Below are positions 1 to 7,026 of a DNA stretch of 7,254 nt, in pieces; within the stretch, counting starts at the first letter, position 1; each line of letters opens with the position of its first letter. This stretch comes from an uncultured Bacteroidales bacterium (GTDB taxonomy: Bacteria; Bacteroidota; Bacteroidia; Bacteroidales; Muribaculaceae), in contig CAMWUH010000103.1 in assembly GCA_947177325.1 (NCBI GenBank), forward strand, positions 1-7,254, in the 5' to 3' direction. The notes under the pieces are model-generated. The model worked only from the letters and a program-made list of their open reading frames with translations, was not told where the DNA came from and did not search any database. A program made the position numbers and the translations under genes.

Positions 1-1
1 A

Positions 2-88
2 ACCGGCAACACCTCTATCAGCAACCTCCGTGCCGGATTGTATATTGTCAAAGTTGGCAACAATTCTTATAAAGTGGTTGTTCGCTAA
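2..88 (+). CDS. C-terminal end of a T9SS-sorted (Por secretion tail) protein, 5'-partial
   Basis: Only the last 28 codons and the TAA stop are in the window; the gene begins to the left. The tail reads as a run of short beta-strand segments: SNLRAGLYIVKV, a turn (GNNS), then YKVVVR at the extreme C terminus. This matches the type A C-terminal sorting domain of the type IX secretion system, whose final motifs are typically L..G.Y.v.v followed a few residues later by a basic, valine-rich strand ending the protein. Such a domain directs a periplasmic protein across the outer membrane, after which it is cleaved off and the cargo is released or anchored to the cell surface. The nature of the cargo (enzyme, adhesin or other) cannot be told from this fragment. 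The terminator about 45 nt after the stop separates it from the next gene. Confidence 0.75.
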   Translation, partial: TGNTSISNLRAGLYIVKVGNNSYKVVVR

Positions 89-132
89 TCCATAGATAGC
101 AGACAGCTCCTTACCAAGAGCTGACATCCCTC

Positions 133-174
133 AAAGGGAGCAGGTGGTTTGAGCCATTTGCTCCCTTTCTTTTT
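133..174 (+). terminator. Rho-independent terminator after the T9SS-tail gene
   Basis: A perfect 10-bp stem, AAAGGGAGCA (133-142) against TGCTCCCTTT (159-168), continues inward through two G-U pairs and three more Watson-Crick pairs to give about 15 pairs closing a 6-nt loop at 148-153. It is followed directly by C and TTTTT (169-174). This is a textbook intrinsic terminator for rightward transcription. A smaller hairpin just upstream (CAGCTC 104-109 with GAGCTG 118-123, 8-nt loop) lies between the stop codon and the terminator and may help protect the 3' end of the mRNA. Confidence 0.88.
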
Positions 175-250
175 AGACCCGGTTCCCCCCGTGTTTTTGC
201 AAATTAATAGAGAGAATCATTCAGCGATGGCTTTCATTCCGCCGTATTTC

Positions 251-282
251 TTTGCTATCTCGCAGTTATTTTTTTAAATTTG
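251..282 (+). promoter_or_regulatory. Bacteroidetes-type promoter for the M64 peptidase unit
   Basis: TTTG at 251-254 and TAAATTTG at 275-282 are separated by 20 nt, an exact match to the Bacteroidetes primary-sigma consensus TTTG-N19-21-TAnnTTTG. Transcription would begin around 288-290, leaving a leader of roughly 15 nt before the ATG at 304. The motif also decides the start of the next gene: the upstream in-frame TTG at 280-282 is part of this -7 element and so should not be transcribed. Confidence 0.72.
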
Positions 283-303
283 CATTACAATCATTTTTCG
301 GCC

Positions 304-1614
304 ATGAAAATTAAGCTCAAACCCATATTACTCGCCATAGCTGCGTTGTTTTTCCTCCCACCAAAAGGCGCCTCTACTGATTTCAATCAGCAGCTCTGTG
401 ACTCCACACTACGCATAGATTACATTTTAAGCGGGAATTCAAACAATCAGCGAATTGCACTTCATAAACTATCCGCCACCCCGGGCTGGGCCGGCCGGAG
501 AGTTAATCTTGACTCTCTGCCTATGCGTGGCAACGGACAGCTCGAACTGTTGGATGCTGCCACCGGCAAGCGGCTCTATGCCATGTCGTTCTCAACACTC
601 TTTCAAGAATGGCTGACTACTGATGAGGCCCGCGACTGCGAGCGCTCGTTTGAGAACACTTTCCAAATCCCGATGCCTGTCGATAAGGCCGTTGCCAGGC
701 TCGTATTGCTCGATGAGCGTGGCGACACTATTGCAAACCACTCAGCCACAATCGACCATTCCGACATATTGATTCAACGCTCCAAACCCGACCGTCTTCC
801 CGACTTCAGATATATCAGTCAGGGTGGCGACCCTGCCCGGGCCATAGACGTAGCCATTGTGGCCGAAGGTTATCAGGCCGACGAAATGGATAAATTCTAT
901 ACTCGCGCTGCAGAAGCCGTAGAGAGCCTTCGAAATCACGAACCGTTCGGCAGCCGCTTCAATGATTTTAACTTCATTGCCGTTGCCACCCCGTCGGCCG
1001 ATAGCGGAGTGTCAATTCCACGCCTCAACGAGTGGCGCAACACTGCTGTCGGCTCCCGGTTCAGCACCTTCTATTCAAATCGCTATCTGACCACTCCTAA
1101 CGTTTTCCACCTCCACGACCTGCTGCAAGGTATCCCCTACGAGCATATAATCATACTTGCAAACACGGATGAATATGGTGGTGGCGGCATTTATAATTCC
1201 TACACACTGACAACAGCCGACCATCCGGGATTTCGCCCCGTGGTAGTTCACGAATTCGGCCACAGCTTCGGTGGCTTGGCAGATGAATATGCCTACGACG
1301 GGCCTGACATTATTATCGTACCTGAGCAGATCGACTACGAACCCTGGGAAAAGAATATTACATCGCTCTTTGATTTCTCGAAAAAATGGGCCGATAAAGT
1401 AGATAGTTCAAAGTCAATCCCGACTCCGGCTGAATCAGCCTCCGACACGCTCAACGATATCGGGGCGTATCAAGGCGCCAACTACTCCACTACCCTGTTT
1501 TATCGCCCTGCGGTCAGCTGCCGCATGCGTGATAACGATATTGACGGCTTTTGCCCCGTTTGTCGCGACATCCTCAATCAGCTGATTGACTTCTATACGG
1601 TCAGTTCGAAATAA
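304..1614 (+). CDS. Secreted M64 family (IgA-peptidase family) zinc metallopeptidase
   Basis: This encodes a 436-residue zinc metallopeptidase of family M64, whose founding member cleaves immunoglobulin A. The N terminus (MKIKLKPILLAIAALFF) is a signal peptide of about 23 residues with no lipobox cysteine, so the product is exported and not a lipoprotein. Residues ~27-150 fit the M64 N-terminal beta domain (for example PGWAGRRVNLD, SFSTLFQEW, FENTFQIP). Residues ~165-430 are the catalytic domain, with AIDVAIVAEGYQ and the zinc motif HEFGH at 316-320 (two His ligands, Glu317 as base) followed by GGLADEY; Asp327 or Glu328 is the likely third ligand. A conserved-looking Cys cluster (C406, C417, C420) lies near the end. 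The ATG at 304 is preferred over an in-frame TTG at 280, which lies inside the promoter. It has no T9SS tail, so periplasmic or otherwise exported location is likely. Natural substrate is unknown; IgA cleavage is not implied for every family member. Confidence 0.9.
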   Translation: MKIKLKPILLAIAALFFLPPKGASTDFNQQLCDSTLRIDYILSGNSNNQRIALHKLSATPGWAGRRVNLDSLPMRGNGQLELLDAATGKRLYAMSFSTLFQEWLTTDEARDCERSFENTFQIPMPVDKAVARLVLLDERGDTIANHSATIDHSDILIQRSKPDRLPDFRYISQGGDPARAIDVAIVAEGYQADEMDKFYTRAAEAVESLRNHEPFGSRFNDFNFIAVATPSADSGVSIPRLNEWRNTAVGSRFSTFYSNRYLTTPNVFHLHDLLQGIPYEHIIILANTDEYGGGGIYNSYTLTTADHPGFRPVVVHEFGHSFGGLADEYAYDGPDIIIVPEQIDYEPWEKNITSLFDFSKKWADKVDSSKSIPTPAESASDTLNDIGAYQGANYSTTLFYRPAVSCRMRDNDIDGFCPVCRDILNQLIDFYTVSSK

Positions 1615-1663
1615 CTAAACTAAAATACTTTATTCCTATCTGATAAACAAGCTTTTTGGAAAT

Positions 1664-2422
1664 ATGCTTTCATCACTACGCAATTTACTGACTATTAAAG
1701 TGCCGGAAAATCGATGGCCTCTGAAGTTTTTCAACTACTCGGTTCTGGTGCTCTCAATTTTGCTGATTGTATGGATTTCGCTTGACACATTCAAGCAGAT
1801 TGACTTTCTGCAAAGCCACTCTTACATGACGTTTCAACTCTGGGTGTGCGTATTCTTCATCCTCGACTTTTTTGTCAGCCTGTTATACTCCGAAAATCGT
1901 GGACGCTATTTCCGCCGTCATCTGTTTTTCCTTCTGATATCAATTCCCTACCTGAATATAATCCACACCACTAACATAGAGTTGAGCCACGATGCGATGT
2001 TCTTCATTCGCTTCGTGCCTTTGGTCAGAGCGGCTCTGGCAATGTCGGTTGTGGTCGGTTATATGTCAACCAACGCCGTGTCAAGTCTATGCTTCTCCTA
2101 TCTGACGATAGTGATTTTCGTGGTTTACTACTGCTCTCTGATATTCTTTCAGCGCGAAAGCCCGGTTAACCCCGAGGTAACAAGCTATTGGACAGCCTTG
2201 TGGTGGTCGGCATGTAATATGGTCACCATAGGCAGCTCAATCAATCCCGTCACGGTGGCCGGAAAGATAGTGCAGGTTGTTCTGCCGATATGCGGCATGG
2301 TAGTGTTCCCCCTATTTACAGTCTATATCACCAACTATGTTACCGGCATATTCAATAAAGGCCACCACACCCCCGCCGGCAACGAAAACGGTAACGGTAA
2401 CGAGTCCTCTCAAAATCAATAA
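1664..2422 (+). CDS. Six-TM voltage-gated-like ion channel subunit (potassium-channel superfamily)
   Basis: This 252-residue membrane protein has the layout of a voltage-gated-like cation channel subunit, expected to form an inner-membrane tetramer. Hydrophobic segments lie at ~22-42 (S1), 57-76 (S2), 86-101 (S3), 111-133 (S4), 141-163 (S5) and 199-225 (S6), with a pore helix at ~175-187 (YWTALWWSACNMV) before S6. The selectivity filter is TIGSS (188-192), whereas K+ channels normally carry T(V/I)GYG, so ion preference cannot be assumed. S4 has only two arginines (R116, R122), making strong voltage sensing doubtful. The tail after S6 is short, has no RCK/TrkA or cyclic-nucleotide domain, and ends in an Asn/Gly-rich stretch. 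The gene starts 49 nt after the M64 peptidase with no good promoter between and is probably cotranscribed. No Shine-Dalgarno sequence is visible, as is usual in this phylum. The fold is confident; ion and gating are not. Confidence 0.82.
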   Translation: MLSSLRNLLTIKVPENRWPLKFFNYSVLVLSILLIVWISLDTFKQIDFLQSHSYMTFQLWVCVFFILDFFVSLLYSENRGRYFRRHLFFLLISIPYLNIIHTTNIELSHDAMFFIRFVPLVRAALAMSVVVGYMSTNAVSSLCFSYLTIVIFVVYYCSLIFFQRESPVNPEVTSYWTALWWSACNMVTIGSSINPVTVAGKIVQVVLPICGMVVFPLFTVYITNYVTGIFNKGHHTPAGNENGNGNESSQNQ

Positions 2423-2449
2423 TCACCCGCTCTCATCTTTCCTAACTCT

Positions 2450-3643
2450 ATGCGCCAAATTATCAATCACTTCACTGACGACGACCTTTATAAATTCACA
2501 ATGTGCTGCGCTGTGGTGCAAAATTATCCCCGCGCTCAAGTCAGGTACACATTCAACGACCGGGCATCGACCGTCTACCCCGACGGATTTGCGGAAGAAC
2601 TTCGCGCTCAGATAAAAATGCTTGAAAAAGTTGTGATAACCGATGAGGAGATTGACTTCATGAAGCGGCGCTGCCCCTACATTCCACAATGGTTTTATCA
2701 CTATCTTCGCGGCTATCGCTACGACAGCCGCTGGGTCAGCGTAGAGCAGGATGCCGACGGTCACCTGCATATTGGCTTTGAAGGGAGCTGGAGCGATACA
2801 ATTCTGCTCGAAGTGAAGGTATTGGCCATCATTTCAGAGCTCTATTACATGATGACCGGTCTTGACCGTCAATTTGATTACGACGCCTACTACGAACGCT
2901 CAATGTTGAAAGCAACCCGACTCATCGAAGGAGGTTGTATTTTCAGCGAATTCGGCACCCGTCGCCGGGCGTCATTTCAAGCACAGGACTCCGCCGTCAG
3001 AGCCATGAAAGAGTGCAAAGCCTCAGGCACAGGCCGATTTGCCGGTACTTCCAATGTCTATTTCGCCATGAAATACGACCTCACCCCCATCGGCACAATG
3101 GCCCATGAACTCGTATGCGCCATAGCGGGTATGTACGGGCCACAACAAGCCAACCATATTGCAATGCGCGCATGGTCAAACACCTACCGCGGCGCCCTCG
3201 GCACTTTCCTCTACGACACTTACGGATGGAACAATTTCAGCCTCAACTTCTCTGAGGACTTCGCCAACATGTTTAAAGGGCTGCGAGTTGACAGCGGAGA
3301 CAACTACGATCAACTAAACAAAATCGTGGATAAATACCGCTCTCTGAAAATCGATCCGCAAACAAAGCAGGTTGTGTTCAGCAACGCTCTCGACGTTGAC
3401 CGTGCCATTGCCCTCAATGCCTACGCCATCGACAAATGCCAGCCCTCATTCGGCATCGGTACCCACTTCACTAACGATTTTCCCGGCATTGAACCCCGCA
3501 ACATCGTCATCAAACTGACCGCAGTAAAAATCACCGAAAGCTGGCCATTCAGCGAAACCTGCAAACTCAGCGAAGACCTTGGCAAACACCAAGGCGACCC
3601 TGCCACCGTAGACACCTTTAAACACCTCCTCCACCTTTCCTGA
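2450..3643 (+). CDS. pncB: Nicotinate phosphoribosyltransferase
   Basis: PncB makes nicotinate mononucleotide from nicotinate and PRPP with ATP hydrolysis (Preiss-Handler NAD salvage) in the cytoplasm. The 397-residue length matches the ~400-residue enterobacterial enzyme. Family signatures run in order: FTDDDLYKFTM (8-18), EGSWSDTILLEV with ISELYY (111-133), EFGTRRRASF (167-176), GTSNVYFA (199-206), GTMAHE (215-220), GLRVDSGDN (278-286), FSNALDVD (310-317), and FGIGTHFTND near 334-343. His219 in GTMAHE falls at the same number as the phosphorylated active-site histidine known from the Salmonella enzyme. The gene begins 27 nt after the channel gene, suggesting it is the last member of that transcript. 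It has no obvious intrinsic terminator of its own within the next 80 nt. The reading frame is intact and no key motif is missing. Its presence next to a channel and a peptidase looks like a chance operon rather than a pathway. Confidence 0.95.
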   Translation: MRQIINHFTDDDLYKFTMCCAVVQNYPRAQVRYTFNDRASTVYPDGFAEELRAQIKMLEKVVITDEEIDFMKRRCPYIPQWFYHYLRGYRYDSRWVSVEQDADGHLHIGFEGSWSDTILLEVKVLAIISELYYMMTGLDRQFDYDAYYERSMLKATRLIEGGCIFSEFGTRRRASFQAQDSAVRAMKECKASGTGRFAGTSNVYFAMKYDLTPIGTMAHELVCAIAGMYGPQQANHIAMRAWSNTYRGALGTFLYDTYGWNNFSLNFSEDFANMFKGLRVDSGDNYDQLNKIVDKYRSLKIDPQTKQVVFSNALDVDRAIALNAYAIDKCQPSFGIGTHFTNDFPGIEPRNIVIKLTAVKITESWPFSETCKLSEDLGKHQGDPATVDTFKHLLHLS

Positions 3644-3721
3644 CCCATCTTTCCGTAGAGCCGATTTCATAGCCCCCAATTCATCGACCGAAAGAGAGTC
3701 ACTGAAAGGATTATAGTTCAA

Positions 3722-3825
3722 AATGTAGGGGCGCACGGACTGTGCACACGTTATGTAACACATTGGTAATCATTGCAATGCAAAAGAGGTTGTTTAACAT
3801 GCATAGTTATGCAACCCCCTACATT
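3722..3825. repeat. Palindrome-rich intergenic block bounded by 10-bp inverted repeats
   Basis: AATGTAGGGG (3722-3731) is matched by its exact complement CCCCTACATT (3816-3825), enclosing 84 nt. Inside are the palindromes TGTGCACA (3741-3748) and CATTGCAATG (3771-3780), a TGCATA/TATGCA dyad (3800-3813), and a near-perfect direct repeat GTTATGTAAC (3750-3759) / GTTATGCAAC (3806-3815). It sits between the convergent ends of pncB and the glycerate kinase gene and codes for nothing I can support. The layout suggests a small non-autonomous mobile element or REP-like structural repeat; no target-site duplication is evident at its edges. The preceding 78 nt (3644-3721) hold nothing I can identify. 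Confidence 0.5.
3782..3816 (-). terminator. Candidate terminator for the galM-nucleotidyltransferase-glycerate kinase operon
   Basis: Read on the minus strand about 18 nt after the glycerate kinase stop, GGTTG (3816-3812) pairs with CAACC (3792-3788), and an inner TAAC (3809-3806) pairs with GTTA (3798-3795) across a small 2x2 internal loop, leaving a 7-nt loop. The stem is followed by TCTTTT (3787-3782). It is a moderate, imperfect intrinsic terminator in the right place. The overlapping TGCAT/ATGCA pairing competes with it, so this is a suggestion rather than a firm call. Confidence 0.4.
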
Positions 3826-3833
3826 GTCGTTGG

Positions 3834-4997
3834 TCATATCTCGTTGCGATTGAGTAGGTTATCGGTCGCGAGGATGGCGGAGATTGTGCGGGTGAGGTTG
3901 GCGCGGGCTATGGCGGGGAGGAGGTCGGTTGAAGGATTAAAAGTTGCTGAAGATGTGGTTGAATAGACGGCTGCGAAGCCGGCGTTGAACAATTCAGGGA
4001 TCGCAGCGGTTTCGACTCGACCACCTATAGCTACAACCGGCACATTGTGGTGTTTGGCACGTTGCAGCACTCCATAGGGGGCTTTCCCCATAGTAGTCTG
4101 GCCGTCAAGGCACCCCTCGCCGGTTATGACCAAAGAGGCTCCTTCTATTAAATCATCAAAGCCTACCGCATCCAATACCATGTCGACTCCCGGCTTTAAT
4201 TCGGCTCCCAAATAGGCCATCAGTGCGAAACCAACGCCGCCGGCCGCTCCGGCTCCGGGCGCAGTAGAGAAATCCTTACCTATGAAATCAGCCGTTACTT
4301 TTGCCAATCGTCTGAGGCCATTATCCAAGGCCAACACCATTGCTTTATTTGCGCCTTTCTGCGGGCCAAAAATTACGCTTGCCCCATTAGGCCCGATCAA
4401 CGGGTTGGCAACATCACAAGCCACTGTGATGCGAGCATCGTTTAATTCAGTCAATCTGTGGCTATCATCTACTGAATTAATGCGGCATAAATCCACGCCC
4501 CTACCCTCTACACGGTTGCCGTCTTTGTCAATGAACCTGTAACCTAAAGCCGAAAGCATTCCTATGCCGCCATCGTTGGTGGCACTGCCTCCAATGCCTA
4601 TCAGAAAATCACGACATCCGCGAGCGAGGGCATCGTGAATTAACTGTCCTAAACCGAATGTTGAGGTCAATAACGGATTGCGCTCCTCCGGGCCAACAAG
4701 AGTCAGCCCGGAAGCAGCAGCCAAATCGATTATCGCGACATTGCCGGCTACGCCGTAGTGAGCTGTTATTTCACGACCGAGAGGGTCACTGGCCACGGCT
4801 GATACGGAGTCTCCTCCAAGTGCGCGAGTCAACACACCTGAGGTACCTTCTCCTCCGTCGGCAATTTCAACGGCCTTAACGACGCACTCGGGCTTCAGTT
4901 GCAGAATGGCTGCAGCAATGCAGTCGTTGACTTCCTTGCTCGTCAGCGACCCTTTAAATGAGTCAGAAGCTACAACTATGACAGGGCGTTGCGACAT
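3834..4997 (-). CDS. Glycerate kinase (GarK/GlxK family)
   Basis: This 387-residue cytoplasmic enzyme phosphorylates D-glycerate with ATP, feeding it into lower glycolysis; GarK/GlxK-type enzymes generally yield 2-phosphoglycerate, although the product is not readable from sequence. Family motifs in order: ASDSFKGS (10-17), ADGGEGT (46-52), GIGGSATNDGG (134-144), CDVANPLIGPNGA (194-206), FGPQKGA (210-216), PGAGAAGGVGFA (247-258) and ITGEGCLDGQT (291-301). Length is typical and the protein is complete. I choose the ATG at 4997, just before the conserved first strand; an in-frame TTG at 5021 would add eight unconserved residues and overlap the upstream gene. It lies 16 nt downstream of the nucleotidyltransferase and is the last gene of the three-gene operon. 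Both garK and glxK names are used for this family, so no symbol is assigned. A sugar-acid catabolic role is possible, but no glucarate or glyoxylate genes are seen nearby. Confidence 0.93.
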   Translation of the reverse strand: MSQRPVIVVASDSFKGSLTSKEVNDCIAAAILQLKPECVVKAVEIADGGEGTSGVLTRALGGDSVSAVASDPLGREITAHYGVAGNVAIIDLAAASGLTLVGPEERNPLLTSTFGLGQLIHDALARGCRDFLIGIGGSATNDGGIGMLSALGYRFIDKDGNRVEGRGVDLCRINSVDDSHRLTELNDARITVACDVANPLIGPNGASVIFGPQKGANKAMVLALDNGLRRLAKVTADFIGKDFSTAPGAGAAGGVGFALMAYLGAELKPGVDMVLDAVGFDDLIEGASLVITGEGCLDGQTTMGKAPYGVLQRAKHHNVPVVAIGGRVETAAIPELFNAGFAAVYSTTSSATFNPSTDLLPAIARANLTRTISAILATDNLLNRNEI

Positions 4998-5013
4998 CAA
5001 ACCCCGAAAATTG

Positions 5014-5922
5014 CTATTCAAAAAGTGAGTCGGGATACTCGGCCGCCTGATGAAGAGCAGCTAATTTGGCTACCACATCGGGACGATCGTTGGCATAAGT
5101 AACGCCAAACCATTGCGAGGCAGTGTCGAGAACCTTAACGGTAGCTTTGCCCGACTTAATCAGGCTATCTACCATTGAAGGGATGTAGAATTCTGATTTC
5201 AACTCCCGGCCGCGAGCATCGAGAAATTTGCGGAACTCAGCGTTAGAGTAGTCGAAATAATCGGGAGTGAACCCCCAAAGATTCATCGACACCGGGGTCA
5301 TGGGGTCAAGTTGACATTCGCAGCCATTTTCGTCAGTGAACACTATACGACCGTCGTCGGTCACTGAGATGGCCGTGCGCTCAACAATGTCGGCAAGATT
5401 GCCGTCGTTGTCGCGAGTGCATACTCCGCGTGACACGGTGCCGTTTTCGGTAACGGTGTTGCCTACGCGGAAACCTACCATACAATATTGGCCCGGTTGT
5501 TCAGTCGCTTTATCGAGCTCGCGTGCAATGACTTCAAACGCATCTCTGCCATAGAAGTCGTCGGCATTGATAACTGCAAAGGGCTCGTTGATGGCTGATT
5601 GTCCCATCATGATGGCGTGGTTGGTGCCCCACGGCTTTACGCGGTCGGCAGGGCAAGTGTAGCCTTCGGGGAGAGCATCGAGTGATTGAAACACAACCTC
5701 AACCGGAATATGGCCTTCATATTTCTTCAAGATTTTGTTGCGGAAATCAGCCTCGAAGTCCTTGCGGATAACAAACACAACTTTGCCAAACCCGGCCTTT
5801 TTTGCATCGAAGATCGAATAGTCCATAATAGTTTCGCCATGAGGGCCAACGGGATCGAGTTGTTTGAGTCCGCCATAACGGCTGCCCATTCCGGCAGCAA
5901 GAACGAGTAACGTAGGTTTCAT
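5014..5922 (-). CDS. Sugar-phosphate nucleotidyltransferase (NTP_transferase family)
   Basis: A 302-residue cytoplasmic protein with a Rossmann-like GT-A nucleotidyltransferase fold. The N-terminal LAAGMGSRYGGLKQL (8-22) is the nucleotide and pyrophosphate-binding loop, with R15 and K20 as expected for activation of a sugar 1-phosphate by an NTP. Further landmarks are the PWGTNHA segment (97-103), the metal/substrate region NADDFYG (119-125), and the C-terminal WFGVTY (271-276). The sequence matches a conserved Bacteroidales protein of the same length; as I recall, that protein is often encoded beside an aminoglycoside-phosphotransferase-like sugar kinase, an arrangement resembling AmgK-MurU. 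Such a kinase is absent here. Which sugar and nucleotide are used cannot be deduced. It starts 16 nt after galM, with an A-rich stretch (AAAATAAA) before the ATG instead of a Shine-Dalgarno site. It is not a typical GalU or RmlA by motif layout, although the fold is shared. Confidence 0.85.
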   Translation of the reverse strand: MKPTLLVLAAGMGSRYGGLKQLDPVGPHGETIMDYSIFDAKKAGFGKVVFVIRKDFEADFRNKILKKYEGHIPVEVVFQSLDALPEGYTCPADRVKPWGTNHAIMMGQSAINEPFAVINADDFYGRDAFEVIARELDKATEQPGQYCMVGFRVGNTVTENGTVSRGVCTRDNDGNLADIVERTAISVTDDGRIVFTDENGCECQLDPMTPVSMNLWGFTPDYFDYSNAEFRKFLDARGRELKSEFYIPSMVDSLIKSGKATVKVLDTASQWFGVTYANDRPDVVAKLAALHQAAEYPDSLFE

Positions 5923-5938
5923 TTTATTTTAACGCGAT

Positions 5939-6997
5939 TTATTTCGTAGAGAATTTATAGATTATAGTTTCGTGATAGGTTTGGCCGGGGAGGAGTTCTT
6001 GAGAAGGGAAATGAGAATGATTAGGCGCATCAGGCAGCCCCTGACATTCAATCGCCACCATATCATAATCGTTGTAGTCGGCACCGTTTTTACCGCCGGG
6101 GGTTGAGCCGGTCAGCCAGTTGGCAGTGTAGACTTGCACACCCGGCTGAGTGGAGAAAACGTCCATAACTCGACCCGAGCAGTCGTCGACAAGTGAAGCC
6201 ACTTCTGAAAGTTTCCCTTTTTGCCAACCATCGATAACCCAGCAATGGTCAAGCCCTTTGGCGTTGACCACAGTCTGAAAATCAGACTCGGCCGAGGGGC
6301 GCAACGGCTTTGCATGAATAATGGAGTCAGCACGGAAATCCATCGGAGTTGCCTCCACATTGAGCAATCTACCGGTGGGAGCTGCAGTTGAGTCAGCTTC
6401 AAGATAGCGTGAAGCATGGAGCAAAAGTCGGTGGTCTAAGGCCGAGCCGCTGTCGTGTCCGGCCAAGTTAAAATAAGTATGGTTGGTAAGGCTGACAACC
6501 GTTGCAGCCGATGTGGTTGCGTAATAGTTTATCTCCAGGGCATTTTCATCAGTGAAGCGATAAGTGACTTTCACGGAAAGCTCGCCGGGATAATTCTCGT
6601 CGCCGTCGGGGCTAACGTGAGTGAACACCACCAGATCGCCTTCAACGGCCGAGGTCCAGTTTTTATGTTGAAACCCTACTACACCCCCATGCAAATGGTG
6701 GTCGCCGCAATTAACGGCCAACTGATAGTCAACACCGGCTACAGTTAATTTGCCATGCACGATACGATTGGCATATCGACCGGCTGTTTTACCTGAATTC
6801 GGGAGGTCATCCCAATAAGATTCAACATCGGCATAACCCATAGCCACGTCGGCAAGTCGACCGTTGCGGTCGGGTACAATAATTTCCATTACCGACGCAC
6901 CGAGCGAACACAACTTTACGGAAGCACCGCATGAGTTTTCAATGGTTATAACGTCGACCTCGCCCCGGGAGGTATTGATTTTTTCAGTTTTAATCAT
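5939..6997 (-). CDS. galM: Galactose mutarotase (aldose 1-epimerase)
   Basis: GalM interconverts the alpha and beta anomers of aldohexoses such as galactose, normally the first step before galactokinase in the Leloir pathway. The 352-residue length is typical. Catalytic-family landmarks are present: AGRYANRI (72-79), HHLHGG with H103 (100-105), TNHTYFNL with H173 (171-178), GLDHCWVID with substrate-binding Asp250 (248-256), and VAIECQGLPDAPNH with the catalytic base Glu317 (314-327). These align with H96, H170, D243 and E304 of the Lactococcus lactis enzyme. There is no signal peptide, so it acts in the cytoplasm, unlike some Bacteroidetes mutarotases that are exported. The ATG at 6997 is used; an in-frame TTG at 7024 would add nine residues but lies upstream of the expected transcription start. 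It is the first gene of the minus-strand operon. No galK or galT is seen in the window. Confidence 0.93.
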   Translation of the reverse strand: MIKTEKINTSRGEVDVITIENSCGASVKLCSLGASVMEIIVPDRNGRLADVAMGYADVESYWDDLPNSGKTAGRYANRIVHGKLTVAGVDYQLAVNCGDHHLHGGVVGFQHKNWTSAVEGDLVVFTHVSPDGDENYPGELSVKVTYRFTDENALEINYYATTSAATVVSLTNHTYFNLAGHDSGSALDHRLLLHASRYLEADSTAAPTGRLLNVEATPMDFRADSIIHAKPLRPSAESDFQTVVNAKGLDHCWVIDGWQKGKLSEVASLVDDCSGRVMDVFSTQPGVQVYTANWLTGSTPGGKNGADYNDYDMVAIECQGLPDAPNHSHFPSQELLPGQTYHETIIYKFSTK

Positions 6998-7026
6998 CAG
7001 AGTGACGAATTTCAGGTTTAACAATG

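Noticed and set aside
130..153. Alternative hairpin CTCAAA/TTTGAG competing with the terminator stem, as in an attenuator
   Set aside because: A six-pair stem with a 12-nt loop is far weaker than the ~15-pair terminator, and there is no leader peptide or ligand-binding structure after the preceding stop codon.
280..303. In-frame TTG start eight codons upstream of the M64 peptidase ATG
   Set aside because: The TTG is the end of the TAAATTTG -7 element and would lie upstream of the transcription start; the signal peptide begins properly at the ATG at 304.
1615..1663. Possible promoter before the channel gene (TACTTTAT near 1626)
   Set aside because: It does not match TAnnTTTG and has no -33 partner; read-through from the M64 promoter is simpler.
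2379..2405. AACGGT hexamer repetition in the tail of the channel gene
   Set aside because: Only two clean units; it encodes a short Asn/Gly-rich tail and is too small to call a tandem repeat.
2337..2770. Open frames on both strands around the channel/pncB junction (2337-2615 plus, 2423-2770 minus)
   Set aside because: They overlap well-supported genes in other frames and show no domain-like sequence.
3742..3966. Plus-strand 74-codon open frame over the intergenic block and the glycerate kinase 3' end
   Set aside because: More than half overlaps the glycerate kinase gene in antisense; composition is arginine-rich shadow translation and it resembles no protein I know.
4998..5021. TTG start for glycerate kinase overlapping the nucleotidyltransferase stop
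   Set aside because: It adds eight residues not expected in the family; the ATG at 4997 directly precedes the conserved first strand.
6998..7024. TTG start for galM nine codons upstream
   Set aside because: It lies only two bases from the predicted -7 motif, before the expected transcription start, and the added residues do not resemble family N termini.
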